DNA of 64,000 nt, taken from positions 186,001 through 250,000 of the forward strand of contig NZ_JBBKTX010000002.1 in assembly GCF_044962685.1 (NCBI RefSeq), written 5' to 3'. The stretch is from Oceanobacter antarcticus. Lineage in GTDB: Bacteria > Pseudomonadota > Gammaproteobacteria > Pseudomonadales > Oceanobacteraceae. The notes under the pieces were generated by a model. That model was not told the origin of the DNA. It saw only the letters and a list, made by a program, of their open reading frames with translations, and did not search any database. Shown here one piece after another: positions 1 through 8,413 of the stretch (position 1 is its first letter; the number at the start of each line of letters is the position of its first letter). A program made the translations under genes and the position numbers.

Positions 1-840
1 TTCGAACTGTTTTTCGCCACGCAGGGCCTGAACAAAATCCTCGCTGGCGAGACGGGCGATAATCAAGTTGTCGATCTGGTTGTCGGCGATATTGATCTGC
101 GCCGCCGCGACGGAGGTTTTGGAAATTTCAGTCGCCATAACACGGTCGAAGCAGTTGGCCAGCGCGATCGAAAAATTGCCGTTGCCACAGTAGAGTTCGA
201 GCAGGTCACCACCAATACCCTCTGAACAGCTGCGCGCCCAGCTGAGCATGTGCTGATTCATTGCGCCATTTGGCTGGGTGAAGCCACCTTCGATCTGGCG
301 GTAGCCATAGCGCTGGCCATCGACCTCTAGTTGCTCGGTAACGTAGTCCCGTTCCAGCACTACTTTTTGTTTGCGGGAGCGACCAATAATGGCGACGTTT
401 AAACGAGCCATCAGGGCGCGTGCTTCTATTTCCCAGCCGTCATCCAGTTTTTTGTGATAAATCAGTGTGATCAAGGCATCGCCACTGAGCGTGGTGAGAA
501 ACTCGACCTGAAACAGTTTACGCCGCAGTGGTTGATTGTGTTGCAGCTCTGCTAACAGGCGTTGCATCAGGTCGTTGATCAATTCAGAGGCAATCGGAAA
601 GTCGAGCACTTCCAGCGGCTTTTTGCGATCGTCGGGATCAAACATGGCGTAGAAACAGCGGTCACCGCTGTGCCACAGGCGAAATTCTGCCCGTAGGCGG
701 AAATGGCTGGCACGGCTGGCAAACACTTCCAGTTCCGGTGGGCTAAATTCGGACAGGCGTTGTGTCAGGGTTTGGCACTTTTGTTCCAGTAATTCCGGGT
801 ACTGTTCTGGCGTTACGCCGGGTTGGTACAGATCTGACAT
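1..840 (-). CDS. trmA: tRNA (uracil-5-)-methyltransferase, partial at the window edge
   Basis: TrmA makes 5-methyluridine at position 54 in the T-loop of tRNA, using S-adenosylmethionine, in the cytoplasm. 280 codons are visible; the family is about 365 residues, so the C-terminal quarter, with the catalytic cysteine, lies off the left edge. The N-terminus reads MSDLYQPGVTPEQYPELLEQ, and a SAM-binding motif (LLELYCGNGNFSIAL) sits near residues 220-235, followed by the SVAAAQINIADNQ region typical of the family. The start is the ATG read from 840; the divergent neighbour is tesB. The gene stands alone in what is visible. Identity is seen by family resemblance; the cut is certain. Confidence 0.93.
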   Translation of the reverse strand, partial: MSDLYQPGVTPEQYPELLEQKCQTLTQRLSEFSPPELEVFASRASHFRLRAEFRLWHSGDRCFYAMFDPDDRKKPLEVLDFPIASELINDLMQRLLAELQHNQPLRRKLFQVEFLTTLSGDALITLIYHKKLDDGWEIEARALMARLNVAIIGRSRKQKVVLERDYVTEQLEVDGQRYGYRQIEGGFTQPNGAMNQHMLSWARSCSEGIGGDLLELYCGNGNFSIALANCFDRVMATEISKTSVAAAQINIADNQIDNLIIARLASEDFVQALRGEKQFE

Positions 841-891
841 AAAAGCGGGTAAGCTCCGCATTGGGATAGATATGGGTGAAAAAAGCCGGGC

Positions 892-919
892 ATTATACGG
901 CGCTGGTGCTGTACAACAA
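892..919 (-). promoter_or_regulatory. candidate sigma-70 promoter of trmA
   Basis: On the minus strand a perfect -10 hexamer TATAAT (892-897) is preceded by TTGTTG (914-919) with a 16-bp spacer. It points at the trmA start about 50 bp away. No equally good promoter was seen for the divergent tesB gene. Confidence 0.5.
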
Positions 920-1057
920 GCGTACTGCACGGAAGCCTGAGAATAAAAACAACTTTCGGTGTTTGATTGGTTGTGAGTGGCTCCTTTGGATAGGGCTTCT
1001 TTGCCGCAAATACCACCTGATTCTATTGATTGCCTGATTATAGAGAGAGGCCTTGGC

Positions 1058-1939
1058 ATGAGTGATGTTCTGGATGAACTGATGGGTTTGCTCGATCTGG
1101 AGCCGATTGGCATGAACCGCTTTCGTGGTCGCTGCCAGGATTTGGGTTTTAAAAATCTGTTTGGTGGCCAGGTGTTGGGTCAGGCGCTGTCAGCGGCGAT
1201 GCAGACCTTGCCTGGTGATTTTCATCGCGACTGGTTGCCGCATTCATTACACGCCTATTTCTTGCGTCCCGGCAATGTCCGCGACAGCCTGGAGTTTGAA
1301 GTATCCGCCCCTCGTGATGGTCGCAGTTTTGCCAATCGGCAGGTGATTGTCAGTCAGTTGGGTAAAGCGGTGATGTCGATGATTTGTTCGTTTCAGCGTC
1401 CCGAGCAAGGCTTTGAGCATCAGCTGAATATGCCTCCGGCAGAAGGGCCGGAGGGGGTTGCCTCTCAGGTCGAGCTGGCCCGGCAGTGGCGCGATTGTTT
1501 TCCGGAGCGCTTGCGGCCGATATACACCGCCGACAAGCCGGTTGAGATGCGGGTGGTTGATCCGATCAATATTTTTTCACCCGAGGTTCGCCCGCCGCAC
1601 AAGGCGGTGTGGATGCGCAGCGACGATACCCTGGGTGACAATATTCGCCATCACACGACCTTGCTGGCCTACGCCAGTGACTTCAATCTGATCACGACCG
1701 CCTTGCTGCCGCATGGGGTTTCGGTGTTCCAGAAAGAAATGCAGGTTGCCAGCCTGGATCACAGTATCTGGTTTCATCGCCCGTTCCGTATGGATGACTG
1801 GCTGCTATACAGCATCGACAGCCCCAGTGCCTCGGGTGGGCGCGGTTTCTGTCGGGGTCAGGTTTTTTCTTCCAATGGCGAGCTGGTGGCCTCGATTGCC
1901 CAGGAAGGTCTGATCCGTCATTGCAAACCGGAAGACTGA
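1058..1939 (+). CDS. tesB: acyl-CoA thioesterase II
   Basis: TesB hydrolyses medium- and long-chain acyl-CoA to free fatty acid and CoA in the cytoplasm. The 293 residues match the family length (about 286) and form the usual double hotdog. Family signatures are the FRGRCQ and NLFGGQVLGQAL segments near the N-terminus, LHAYFLRPG, the DGRSFANRQV segment and, in the second hotdog, SLDHSIWFHRPFRMDDWLLY with the catalytic Asp region. An upstream in-frame start at 977 exists, but the ATG at 1058 begins the usual MSDVLDELM N-terminus and has an AGAGAGG ribosome site. It ends 3 bp from the convergent peptidase gene, and no terminator fits between them. Confidence 0.93.
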   Translation: MSDVLDELMGLLDLEPIGMNRFRGRCQDLGFKNLFGGQVLGQALSAAMQTLPGDFHRDWLPHSLHAYFLRPGNVRDSLEFEVSAPRDGRSFANRQVIVSQLGKAVMSMICSFQRPEQGFEHQLNMPPAEGPEGVASQVELARQWRDCFPERLRPIYTADKPVEMRVVDPINIFSPEVRPPHKAVWMRSDDTLGDNIRHHTTLLAYASDFNLITTALLPHGVSVFQKEMQVASLDHSIWFHRPFRMDDWLLYSIDSPSASGGRGFCRGQVFSSNGELVASIAQEGLIRHCKPED

Positions 1940-1942
1940 GTT

Positions 1943-2899
1943 TCAGGGCTGGCTGGTTTCTTCGTGGTTGGCCTCAGGCAGCAGTTGCGGGTCAAGGAAC
2001 AACATCGGGTTTACCCGCGCGTTGTTGAGGCTGATGGTCCAGTGCAGATGTGGGCCGGTTGCCCGGCCAGTTGCGCCCACCAGGCCGATATGGTCACCGG
2101 CTTGCAGTTGGTCACCAGGCTGCACATCGATCTGGCTTAAATGGCAAAACATCGAAATCAACCCCTGACCATGATCCAGCAGCACGGTATTGCCGTTGAA
2201 GTAGTAGTCGCCGGTTTGCACCACGGTGCCGTGGGCGGGGGCGACGATGGCGGTGCCTGTGGCGGCGGCGATATCCAGCCCGCTGTGAGGATTACGGCGT
2301 TGGCCATTAAAAAAGCGTTGTAGCCCAAATGGGCTGGAAATTGGCCCGGTGATCGGCCAGATCATGGGTTGCCATTGCGTCGATGCGGTACTGCTGAATG
2401 AGGTGAATACGGCTTTCATTGCACGGCTTTCGGCACCAATGCGATCCAGTGCTGGCTGACTCGGATTAACGTGTTTGTTTTGCACCGTCAGGTGTTGTTC
2501 GGCGTAATTGTGTTTGGTTACGCTGAAGGTTCGGGCTTGGCCATCAATGGTCAGGGTACGTTTGCCAGGTGCTGACTTCAGGTCAATACCTACGATCGCG
2601 GTCCAGTGCTGACCAGTACCGTTGCCGGTGGCGACGGTCATGACCGGTTGACCCTTGATGTCGACCTTGGGACGAGTGGCTGCGGTGCCGAGGTCGAACA
2701 GGGCGAGACCGCCGGGAATCAACTGTTGTTGTGGCAAGACCTCGGCGCTCACGGTGAATGACAGAAACAGGCTCGTCAGCGCTGTGATTACCAATCGATT
2801 AGCCATCAATTGATTAGCCACCAACCGCTTCGCTCTGAATCGCTGGGTGAATGTTCCGGCCTCTGTATTTTGTGGTGTTTTCACTGTTGTCTTGTGCAT
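1943..2899 (-). CDS. secreted M23-family (LytM-type) metallopeptidase
   Basis: This is a predicted periplasmic zinc peptidase of the M23 family, which cuts peptidoglycan cross-links or regulates amidases. The C-terminal domain has the metal-ligand motifs HSGLDIA (HxxxD) and GPHLHW (HxH), and the central part is a beta-rich N-terminal domain. A hydrophobic signal segment (LVITALTSLFLSFTVSAEV) is followed by a cleavage-like AEV. The first ATG gives 318 residues; an internal ATG at 2806 starts just before the signal core and may be the true start, because the preceding stretch carries a near-duplicate (LVANQLMANRLV). It lies 43 bp after xseA on the same strand and is probably co-transcribed with it. 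Substrate is unknown. Confidence 0.85.
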   Translation of the reverse strand: MHKTTVKTPQNTEAGTFTQRFRAKRLVANQLMANRLVITALTSLFLSFTVSAEVLPQQQLIPGGLALFDLGTAATRPKVDIKGQPVMTVATGNGTGQHWTAIVGIDLKSAPGKRTLTIDGQARTFSVTKHNYAEQHLTVQNKHVNPSQPALDRIGAESRAMKAVFTSFSSTASTQWQPMIWPITGPISSPFGLQRFFNGQRRNPHSGLDIAAATGTAIVAPAHGTVVQTGDYYFNGNTVLLDHGQGLISMFCHLSQIDVQPGDQLQAGDHIGLVGATGRATGPHLHWTISLNNARVNPMLFLDPQLLPEANHEETSQP

Positions 2900-2942
2900 T
2901 GTTGTCTATCTCCTTCGCTTATCTGTCTGGTCTCGGCTGACA

Positions 2943-4292
2943 TCAGCGGGATGTGTTGTCTGAGTGGGAAGCAAGCACTTCGCATTCAAGCCAGCCCTCC
3001 GCCAGGCGCGTATGCACCCGTTCCCCCGGCTGGTGCATCCGGGCAGTACGAATCACTTCGCCGGTTGGCGTCTGACAGAGCGCATAACCCCGGCCCAGTA
3101 CATTGAGCGGGCTAAGGTTATTAAGCAGCTGTGCCTGATAGCCAAGTTGTTGCTGGCGCTGCTGGAGCAGCCGTTCCATCGCCTGCTGCAGACGGCTGCC
3201 GAGCTGGCTGTTCTGGCTGCTCAGAGCTGTCAGTGTGGTTTGCGGATGCTGGTGTTGCAGCCGCTGATGCCACTGCTGGATGTGCCAGTGACGTTGCTGT
3301 TGTTGCTGTTGCCAGACGGAAATCAGGCGCTGTTCCAGTCGATCCAGTTGTTGGGCTTTTTGCTCCAGTTGCTGCGCCGGGTGGCGCATACGCTGTTGCA
3401 AATGCTGCAGGCGCTGGCTGGCGGTCAGCAAGGACTGGCGCTGACTGCGTAACAGTCGTTGCGACAGTTGGGCGAGTTGTTGCAGGCGGCTGGACTGGTC
3501 GTCACTGACCAGTTCTGCGGCTGCGGACGGGGTTGGCGCACGCAGGTCGGCAACAAAGTCGCACAGGGTGAAATCCACTTCATGGCCGACGGCGCTGACG
3601 ACCGGTAAACGTGAGGCGAAGACGGCGCGCACCAGAGCCTCATCGTTAAAGCACCAGAGGTCTTCCAGCGAGCCACCGCCGCGTCCGAGAATAATCACGT
3701 CGACGCTGTTATCGCGATTGGCCCGTGCCAGGGCGGCAATCAGCTGGGCTGCGGCATCCTGGCCTTGTACCAGTGCCGGATAGACATCGACCTCGACGGC
3801 TGGATTGCGCCGTTGCAATACCGTCAGAATATCGTGTAGCGCCGCTCCGGTCGCAGAGGTAATAACGGCAATACGCCGGGCTTTCGGGATCGGCTGCTTG
3901 TACTCCGCATTAAACAGACCTTCGGCTGCCAACCGTTGTTTTTGCTGCTGGAAGGCCAGTAATAATGCCCCTTCACCCGCCGGTTTCATGCTTTCGACAA
4001 TCAGCTGATAGTCGCCGCGAGCTTCGTACAAGCTGACCTTGGCGCGAATTTCGACCTTGTCGCCTTCCTTCGGAGCGAATGTTAACTGCGCGGTACGTGA
4101 ACGGAACATGGCGCAACGTACCTGAGCACCACTGTCTTTCAGGCTGAAATACCAGTGGCCGGATGATGGCCGGGACAGGTTCGACAGTTCACCTTCTACT
4201 CGCACACTGGCAAAGGATATTTCCAGCAGTTGCTTGGCGCGCTCGTTTAACTGGCTGACCGTAAAAACGGCGGACGGGGTCGGTGCAGGCAT
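2943..4292 (-). CDS. xseA: exodeoxyribonuclease VII large subunit
   Basis: XseA with XseB forms exonuclease VII, which degrades single-stranded DNA from both ends. The protein (449 residues from the ATG at 4292) has the N-terminal OB fold (FTVSQLNERAKQLLE, SGHWYFSLKDSGAQVRCAMF), the catalytic core with GDYQLIVE, ITSATGAALHDIL, GRGGGSLEDLW, SAVGHEVD and DLRAPTPSAAAEL, and a long Gln-rich coiled coil (about residues 270-400) that holds XseB. A GTG start at 4328 would add 12 residues. The coiled-coil part is unusually rich in Gln and His, which also opens long meaningless antisense frames. xseB is not adjacent. Confidence 0.95.
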   Translation of the reverse strand: MPAPTPSAVFTVSQLNERAKQLLEISFASVRVEGELSNLSRPSSGHWYFSLKDSGAQVRCAMFRSRTAQLTFAPKEGDKVEIRAKVSLYEARGDYQLIVESMKPAGEGALLLAFQQQKQRLAAEGLFNAEYKQPIPKARRIAVITSATGAALHDILTVLQRRNPAVEVDVYPALVQGQDAAAQLIAALARANRDNSVDVIILGRGGGSLEDLWCFNDEALVRAVFASRLPVVSAVGHEVDFTLCDFVADLRAPTPSAAAELVSDDQSSRLQQLAQLSQRLLRSQRQSLLTASQRLQHLQQRMRHPAQQLEQKAQQLDRLEQRLISVWQQQQQQRHWHIQQWHQRLQHQHPQTTLTALSSQNSQLGSRLQQAMERLLQQRQQQLGYQAQLLNNLSPLNVLGRGYALCQTPTGEVIRTARMHQPGERVHTRLAEGWLECEVLASHSDNTSR

Positions 4293-4553
4293 GATGGTCT
4301 CGAACAGGGTTTGTCCAGAGGCTGCCACAGCGCTGTGGCGTTGGCCAGCGGGTGATTCTAAAAAGTCTGTCTTTGATGAGATGCTTCCGGTGTGCAGTGA
4401 GCGTTTTGGGAGATGGCGCAGTATGTCGAATATCGGTAGTTGGTAATATAGACGTCATCGATCAGGCATATTAGTGTATTTATTGAACGCCGCAGGGCAA
4501 TAATGTCTGCAGCGCTTCATTGACCCCATTTTCAAGTTAAAGGATTAAGGACT

Positions 4554-5033
4554 ATGAAAAAAATTGCAGCAATTGCCATTTTGGCAGCGTCTTCTTCGTT
4601 TGCACTGGCGTCTAACGGCCCGGCTGGATGTGGCTTGGGCACTGCCGTTATCTTCCCTGATGCCGACGAGTGGCATGAACATGTGCTGGCAGCAACCACC
4701 AACGCCACCTCTGGTAACCAGACTTTCGGTATGACCTCTGGCACGCTTGGTTGTGAGTCTGCTCATGGCCCGTTGTCGAAAGGATTGACGCAGGCATTTA
4801 TCGACGAAAATATGGATCAGCTGGCTGCCGATGTGGCGGTTGGTGAAGGTGAAACCCTGAATGCCCTGGCTGAAGTGGTGGGGGTTGAACTGTCCGATCG
4901 CGCAACCTTCGCGGCAGTGCTGCAGTCCGGTTTCGATACCATGTTTAACGAAAATGCGACCTCTGCAACGACGCTGGCTGCAATGACGGCTGCGATGGCT
5001 GCCGATGCCAGCCTGCAGAAATACCTGGGTTGA
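4554..5033 (+). CDS. DUF3015 family secreted protein
   Basis: A 159-residue exported protein of the DUF3015 family, whose function is unknown. A clean signal peptide (residues 1-19, ending FALA) precedes GPAGCGLGTAVIF, then the family signature AATTNATSGNQTFGMTSGTLGC with paired cysteines. The C-terminal half is Ala-rich and helical. The start ATG follows the ribosome site AAAGGA. A rho-independent terminator follows at 5101, so the gene is monocistronic. Family membership is clear from the motifs; no biochemical role can be offered. Confidence 0.88.
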   Translation: MKKIAAIAILAASSSFALASNGPAGCGLGTAVIFPDADEWHEHVLAATTNATSGNQTFGMTSGTLGCESAHGPLSKGLTQAFIDENMDQLAADVAVGEGETLNALAEVVGVELSDRATFAAVLQSGFDTMFNENATSATTLAAMTAAMAADASLQKYLG

Positions 5034-5100
5034 TCGTTCCTGTTGTTGGCAAGCAGGGTGCCGGGTAACGATTATTTCTAGCGGTATTGCTACTTGATTA

Positions 5101-5125
5101 AAGTGCGCTGAGGCGCACTTTTTTA
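5101..5125 (+). terminator. rho-independent terminator after the DUF3015 gene
   Basis: A perfect 8-bp stem AAGTGCGC / GCGCACTT with a TGAG loop is followed by a run of T. It lies 68 bp after the stop codon. Confidence 0.85.
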
Positions 5126-5249
5126 TGTGCTTTATTTTATGTGTCTGGTTCTGTGGGCTGCTGTGTTGTCGTGGGTTACAGAGGAGCGGTTGGTTATGGC
5201 TGGTACAGGTGCGAATTGCTGGCGCTGATCATATGGACGGATCTGACGA

Positions 5250-7310
5250 GTGAATGGATTGTTAATGAGTTTTTATCCCGGCTACAAAACCGGTATCTGC
5301 CTGTCCGGATGGATGCGGCGTCTGACAGGAACGATGACGTTGATTACGGTGGCGTTGATTACGGTGGCGGCTTCTTCTGTCACGGTATCTGCTGCCGCAA
5401 CAGCAACAGCAACAGCAACAGCAGCGACTCCAATCGCTAACGATAATCCGGCCTTCTGGTCTGAAAGCAGAGTGACGCAGCTGGAAGCGCTGGCAAGCAA
5501 GCCGCAGTGGCATCATCTGCTGCATTATCGTTATCACCCGTTCAGCTTTCGCTGGATGGCGCAGAACGATTCGCCCGAATTTTATCTGGCTCATCCAGAG
5601 GGTCATCTGCAAGGTGACGCAGGTTTGCGGGCTGAATTACAAGCGGCTGTGGCGGCATTTTTACAGCGGGATATGGCTCCGGATACGTCGGCGCAATGCC
5701 GTTTTCCGGCCCGTTATCACTGGCTCCGACTGCAGTTGCCGGAATACGACTGGCAAGATCAGGCATGCCCGGAATTTGAGCGCTGGCGCGAGACGCTGGG
5801 GGCTTATTCGCTGACGTTGGTATTCCCGGCCTCACACATTAATTCGCCCTCATCCATGTATGGCCACACCCTGGTGCGTATGGATCGCCAGGATCCGGAC
5901 TCCAGCAAACTGCTGGCTTACAGTGTGAATTTTGCCGCCAATGCGAACCCGGACGATAACGAGCTGGTATTCAGTTACAAGGGGCTGACGGGAGGCTACC
6001 CGGGCGTGGTGTCGGTGATGCCGTATCACGTTAAAACCCGTGAGTATCAGCACATGGAATATCGCAATGTATGGGAGTATCCACTGGCGTTGACACCGGC
6101 CGAAGTCGACCAGTTTGTGCGCCATATCTGGGAGTTGAAGGATACCGAGTTTGATTATTTCTTTTTTGATGAAAATTGCTCCTACCGGGTGTTAGCTATG
6201 ATTGATGCCGCGACCGAGCGTTCTGATCTGGCCGATGGGTTTTTATTCACCGCCATTCCGGTAGAAACCATCCGGGCGCTGGATTCGGCGCAGCTGATCG
6301 CAGGTCACGTGTTCCGGCCTTCGGCAGCGGCAGAACTGGACAACATGGAATATCAAAGTTCGCCGGATATGATTGCTCTGGCCCGTCAGCTGGTGGAAGG
6401 CCAGCGGTCGCCGGAGCAATTGCCAGAGCAACTGGACGATCAGCACAAAGCGCAGGTGCTGGAGCTCGCTTTCCAATACGCCCGTTACCTGTCGGTCAGA
6501 AAGAAACAGGCGACGCCGACCTTGCGCCGTCAGACACTGGCGCTGCTGCAGGCGCGCAGTCAGCTGACGCTGGCGAGTGGCAGTGCGTTTCCGCAACCGG
6601 TGCAAGCGCCTGTGCGTGATGATCTGGGGCACGGCTCTGGCCGCATCGGTGTATCGATCGGGGCGGTTGGCGGAGAGCGGTTTGCCGATCTGTCGCTGCG
6701 TCCGGCATACCATGATGTGATGGATCGTCCGACGGGTTTTGTTGCCGGTTCTGAAATCCAGATGATGCATCTGACCTTGCGTGATCAGGCGCAAGACGGC
6801 CTGCGGGTACAGCAGCTGTCGGCGGTCAAGGTGCTGTCGCTGGCCAGCCGTGGTGAATTGTTGCGGCCATTATCTTGGGGCGTGGATGCCGGATACGACC
6901 GCTTGCCCGGTCTGGCTGGCAGACCCGGTGCAGGCCATGGTTATCTGGAGACGGTGTTTGGTTACACTTGGGGGCTTGGGCAAAGCCCCCTGTCACCCAA
7001 TGGCATGGGGCGTGTTTACACCTTGCTGGAAACCCGTTTGCTGGCAGGGCAGCAGTTGGGTGACGCTGGCTGGAGCCTGTCGGCAGGCCCGCAGGCCGGT
7101 TGGCTGTATCAGGGGGAGCACTGGCAGTGGCAACTATCCGGGCGCTGGCATCCGGCCATTGCCGGTGAGTCGCTGGATCTGCTGGAATGGCAAGGACAAC
7201 TGGGATGGTCGGTCATGGAATCCGGCCAGATCCGACTGCTTGCCCAAACAACGCGTTTTGAACAAACATGGGTTGAGCAATGGTCGCTTGGGTTGAACTG
7301 GTATTTCTGA
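5250..7310 (+). CDS. DUF4105 (Lnb N-terminal-like) exported protein
   Basis: A large protein (686 residues from this start) with the DUF4105 domain, which is thought to be a periplasmic papain-like peptidase or amidase. The core carries SPSSMYGHTLVRMD (His), YSVNFAAN and DYFFFDENCSYRVL with the conserved Cys; the C-terminal third is beta-rich and ends in an aromatic residue (WSLGLNWYF), as in outer-membrane barrels. The start is uncertain: ATGs at 5250, 5265 and 5313 are in frame, and the hydrophobic export segment begins after the third. That segment is built from repeats, a 15-bp tandem duplication and a hexamer array, giving LITVALITVA and an Ala/Thr run. The next gene overlaps the stop codon and is probably co-translated. 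Confidence 0.82.
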   Translation: MNGLLMSFYPGYKTGICLSGWMRRLTGTMTLITVALITVAASSVTVSAAATATATATAATPIANDNPAFWSESRVTQLEALASKPQWHHLLHYRYHPFSFRWMAQNDSPEFYLAHPEGHLQGDAGLRAELQAAVAAFLQRDMAPDTSAQCRFPARYHWLRLQLPEYDWQDQACPEFERWRETLGAYSLTLVFPASHINSPSSMYGHTLVRMDRQDPDSSKLLAYSVNFAANANPDDNELVFSYKGLTGGYPGVVSVMPYHVKTREYQHMEYRNVWEYPLALTPAEVDQFVRHIWELKDTEFDYFFFDENCSYRVLAMIDAATERSDLADGFLFTAIPVETIRALDSAQLIAGHVFRPSAAAELDNMEYQSSPDMIALARQLVEGQRSPEQLPEQLDDQHKAQVLELAFQYARYLSVRKKQATPTLRRQTLALLQARSQLTLASGSAFPQPVQAPVRDDLGHGSGRIGVSIGAVGGERFADLSLRPAYHDVMDRPTGFVAGSEIQMMHLTLRDQAQDGLRVQQLSAVKVLSLASRGELLRPLSWGVDAGYDRLPGLAGRPGAGHGYLETVFGYTWGLGQSPLSPNGMGRVYTLLETRLLAGQQLGDAGWSLSAGPQAGWLYQGEHWQWQLSGRWHPAIAGESLDLLEWQGQLGWSVMESGQIRLLAQTTRFEQTWVEQWSLGLNWYF
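5340..5369 (+). repeat. perfect 15-bp tandem duplication in the export signal of the DUF4105 gene
   Basis: TTGATTACGGTGGCG occurs twice head to tail (5340-5354 and 5355-5369). It keeps the frame and encodes LITVA twice in the hydrophobic core of the signal sequence. Confidence 0.95.
5399..5422 (+). repeat. hexanucleotide microsatellite (AACAGC)x4
   Basis: Four perfect copies of AACAGC in frame encode an alternating Ala/Thr run just after the signal core of the DUF4105 protein. Copy number change would add or remove two residues without a frameshift. Confidence 0.95.
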
Positions 7311-8263
7311 TGATGCGTTGGCGCGGATGGCGAGGGCGGCGATGTTGTCGTGTGGGCAGCAGAGGATCTGGCTGGGGGCGCAGCGCTATGGTGATCGGCC
7401 TGCTATTGATGCTGTCTGGCTGTACGTCGCTGACCCGGCTTTATTTTCATCCTCAGCAAGTCTGGATTCGTACCCCTGCGGAACTGGGCCTGGCCTATGA
7501 AGACGTCGCCCTGACTGCTGCCGACGGCACCTCGCTGCATGCCTGGTGGATTCCCGCACAAGAAGACAACAACGAAGACAACACAGCCGCCAAAGCGGAA
7601 TCTGTGTCATCGTCGGTAACGCCATTGCCGGTGGTGCTTTACCTGCATGGCAATGCAGAAAACATCAGTTCTCACTTACTCAGCGTGTCCTGGTTGCCAC
7701 CGCAGGGAATTGGCTTGCTGGCGCTGGATTATCGCGGTTTTGGTGCCTCACAAGGACAACCACTACTGCCGGACGTGTTGATGGATATTCAGGCCGCCGC
7801 CGAATGGTTACAGCAACGTTTTCCCGACCGTCCGCTGGTGGTGCTGGGGCAGAGTATTGGTGCCGGGCTGGCGGTGCCGTTTGTCGCCCTCCAGGCCGAG
7901 CGCTATGGCATTGATGCCCTGGTGCTGGAAGCACCACCGGCACATTATGCCGAGGTCGCCCGAGACATGTTCTCCCGCAGCTGGATCGGCTGGGTATTGA
8001 TACCGGCAACCTGGTTGTTGCCGTCTGACTGGGATCCCGACAACTATGCAGCGGCGGTTTCTGTGCCGGTACTGGTGATCCATAGCCCGGATGATCAGGT
8101 TATCCGGGTCGAACAGGGTAAAACACTGTATTCCGATGTGTCTGGCCCGGCTTGCTGGATCAATGCAACAGGCCCTCATATTGCCGGTTTTTCAAGCGCG
8201 GCAGTGCGTCAGCAGACGCTGGCGTTCATCTCCGGACTTTCGTGCGCGGCGTTGTCGAGGTAG
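7310..8263 (+). CDS. alpha/beta-hydrolase lipoprotein (BEM46/YfhR-like)
   Basis: A predicted membrane-anchored serine hydrolase. The N-terminus is arginine-rich and followed by a lipoprotein signal (MVIGLLLMLSGC, lipobox LSGC). The hydrolase domain has the oxyanion segment YLHGNAEN, DYRGFGASQG, the nucleophile elbow GQSIGAG (Ser), the acid in IHSPDDQVI and the catalytic His in ATGPHIAGF. Two start ATGs, 7310 and 7313, lie in TGATGATG overlapping the stop codon of the DUF4105 gene, so translation is coupled; an internal ATG directly before the lipoprotein signal (7388) is also possible. Natural substrate unknown. Confidence 0.82.
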   Translation: MMRWRGWRGRRCCRVGSRGSGWGRSAMVIGLLLMLSGCTSLTRLYFHPQQVWIRTPAELGLAYEDVALTAADGTSLHAWWIPAQEDNNEDNTAAKAESVSSSVTPLPVVLYLHGNAENISSHLLSVSWLPPQGIGLLALDYRGFGASQGQPLLPDVLMDIQAAAEWLQQRFPDRPLVVLGQSIGAGLAVPFVALQAERYGIDALVLEAPPAHYAEVARDMFSRSWIGWVLIPATWLLPSDWDPDNYAAAVSVPVLVIHSPDDQVIRVEQGKTLYSDVSGPACWINATGPHIAGFSSAAVRQQTLAFISGLSCAALSR

Positions 8264-8280
8264 TTATTTCCGGGTACAAT
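8252..8280 (+). promoter_or_regulatory. sigma-70 promoter of guaB
   Basis: TTGTCG (8252-8257) and TACAAT (8275-8280) are separated by exactly 17 bp, upstream of guaB. The -35 lies inside the last codons of the hydrolase gene. The leader would be about 125 nt. No PurR-like box was recognised. Confidence 0.65.
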
Positions 8281-8413
8281 GCCGCGCCTAAGTTTCTCCG
8301 GGGTCGCTTGAAAACGTGATATTCCCGGCGGATCAGGCCAGCGAACAGGGCTTTCCGCCACCGCGTTTGACTTCGGGTAACCTCCCAAATTTCCCCATTC
8401 TGGAAGGCTCTCT

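Noticed and set aside
2964..4008. Long open frames on the + strand opposite xseA
   Set aside because: They are shadows of the Gln-rich and GC-rich xseA coding strand and have no family resemblance.
5399..5422. Hexamer array as a CRISPR-like repeat
   Set aside because: Direct tandem array without spacers, inside a coding sequence.
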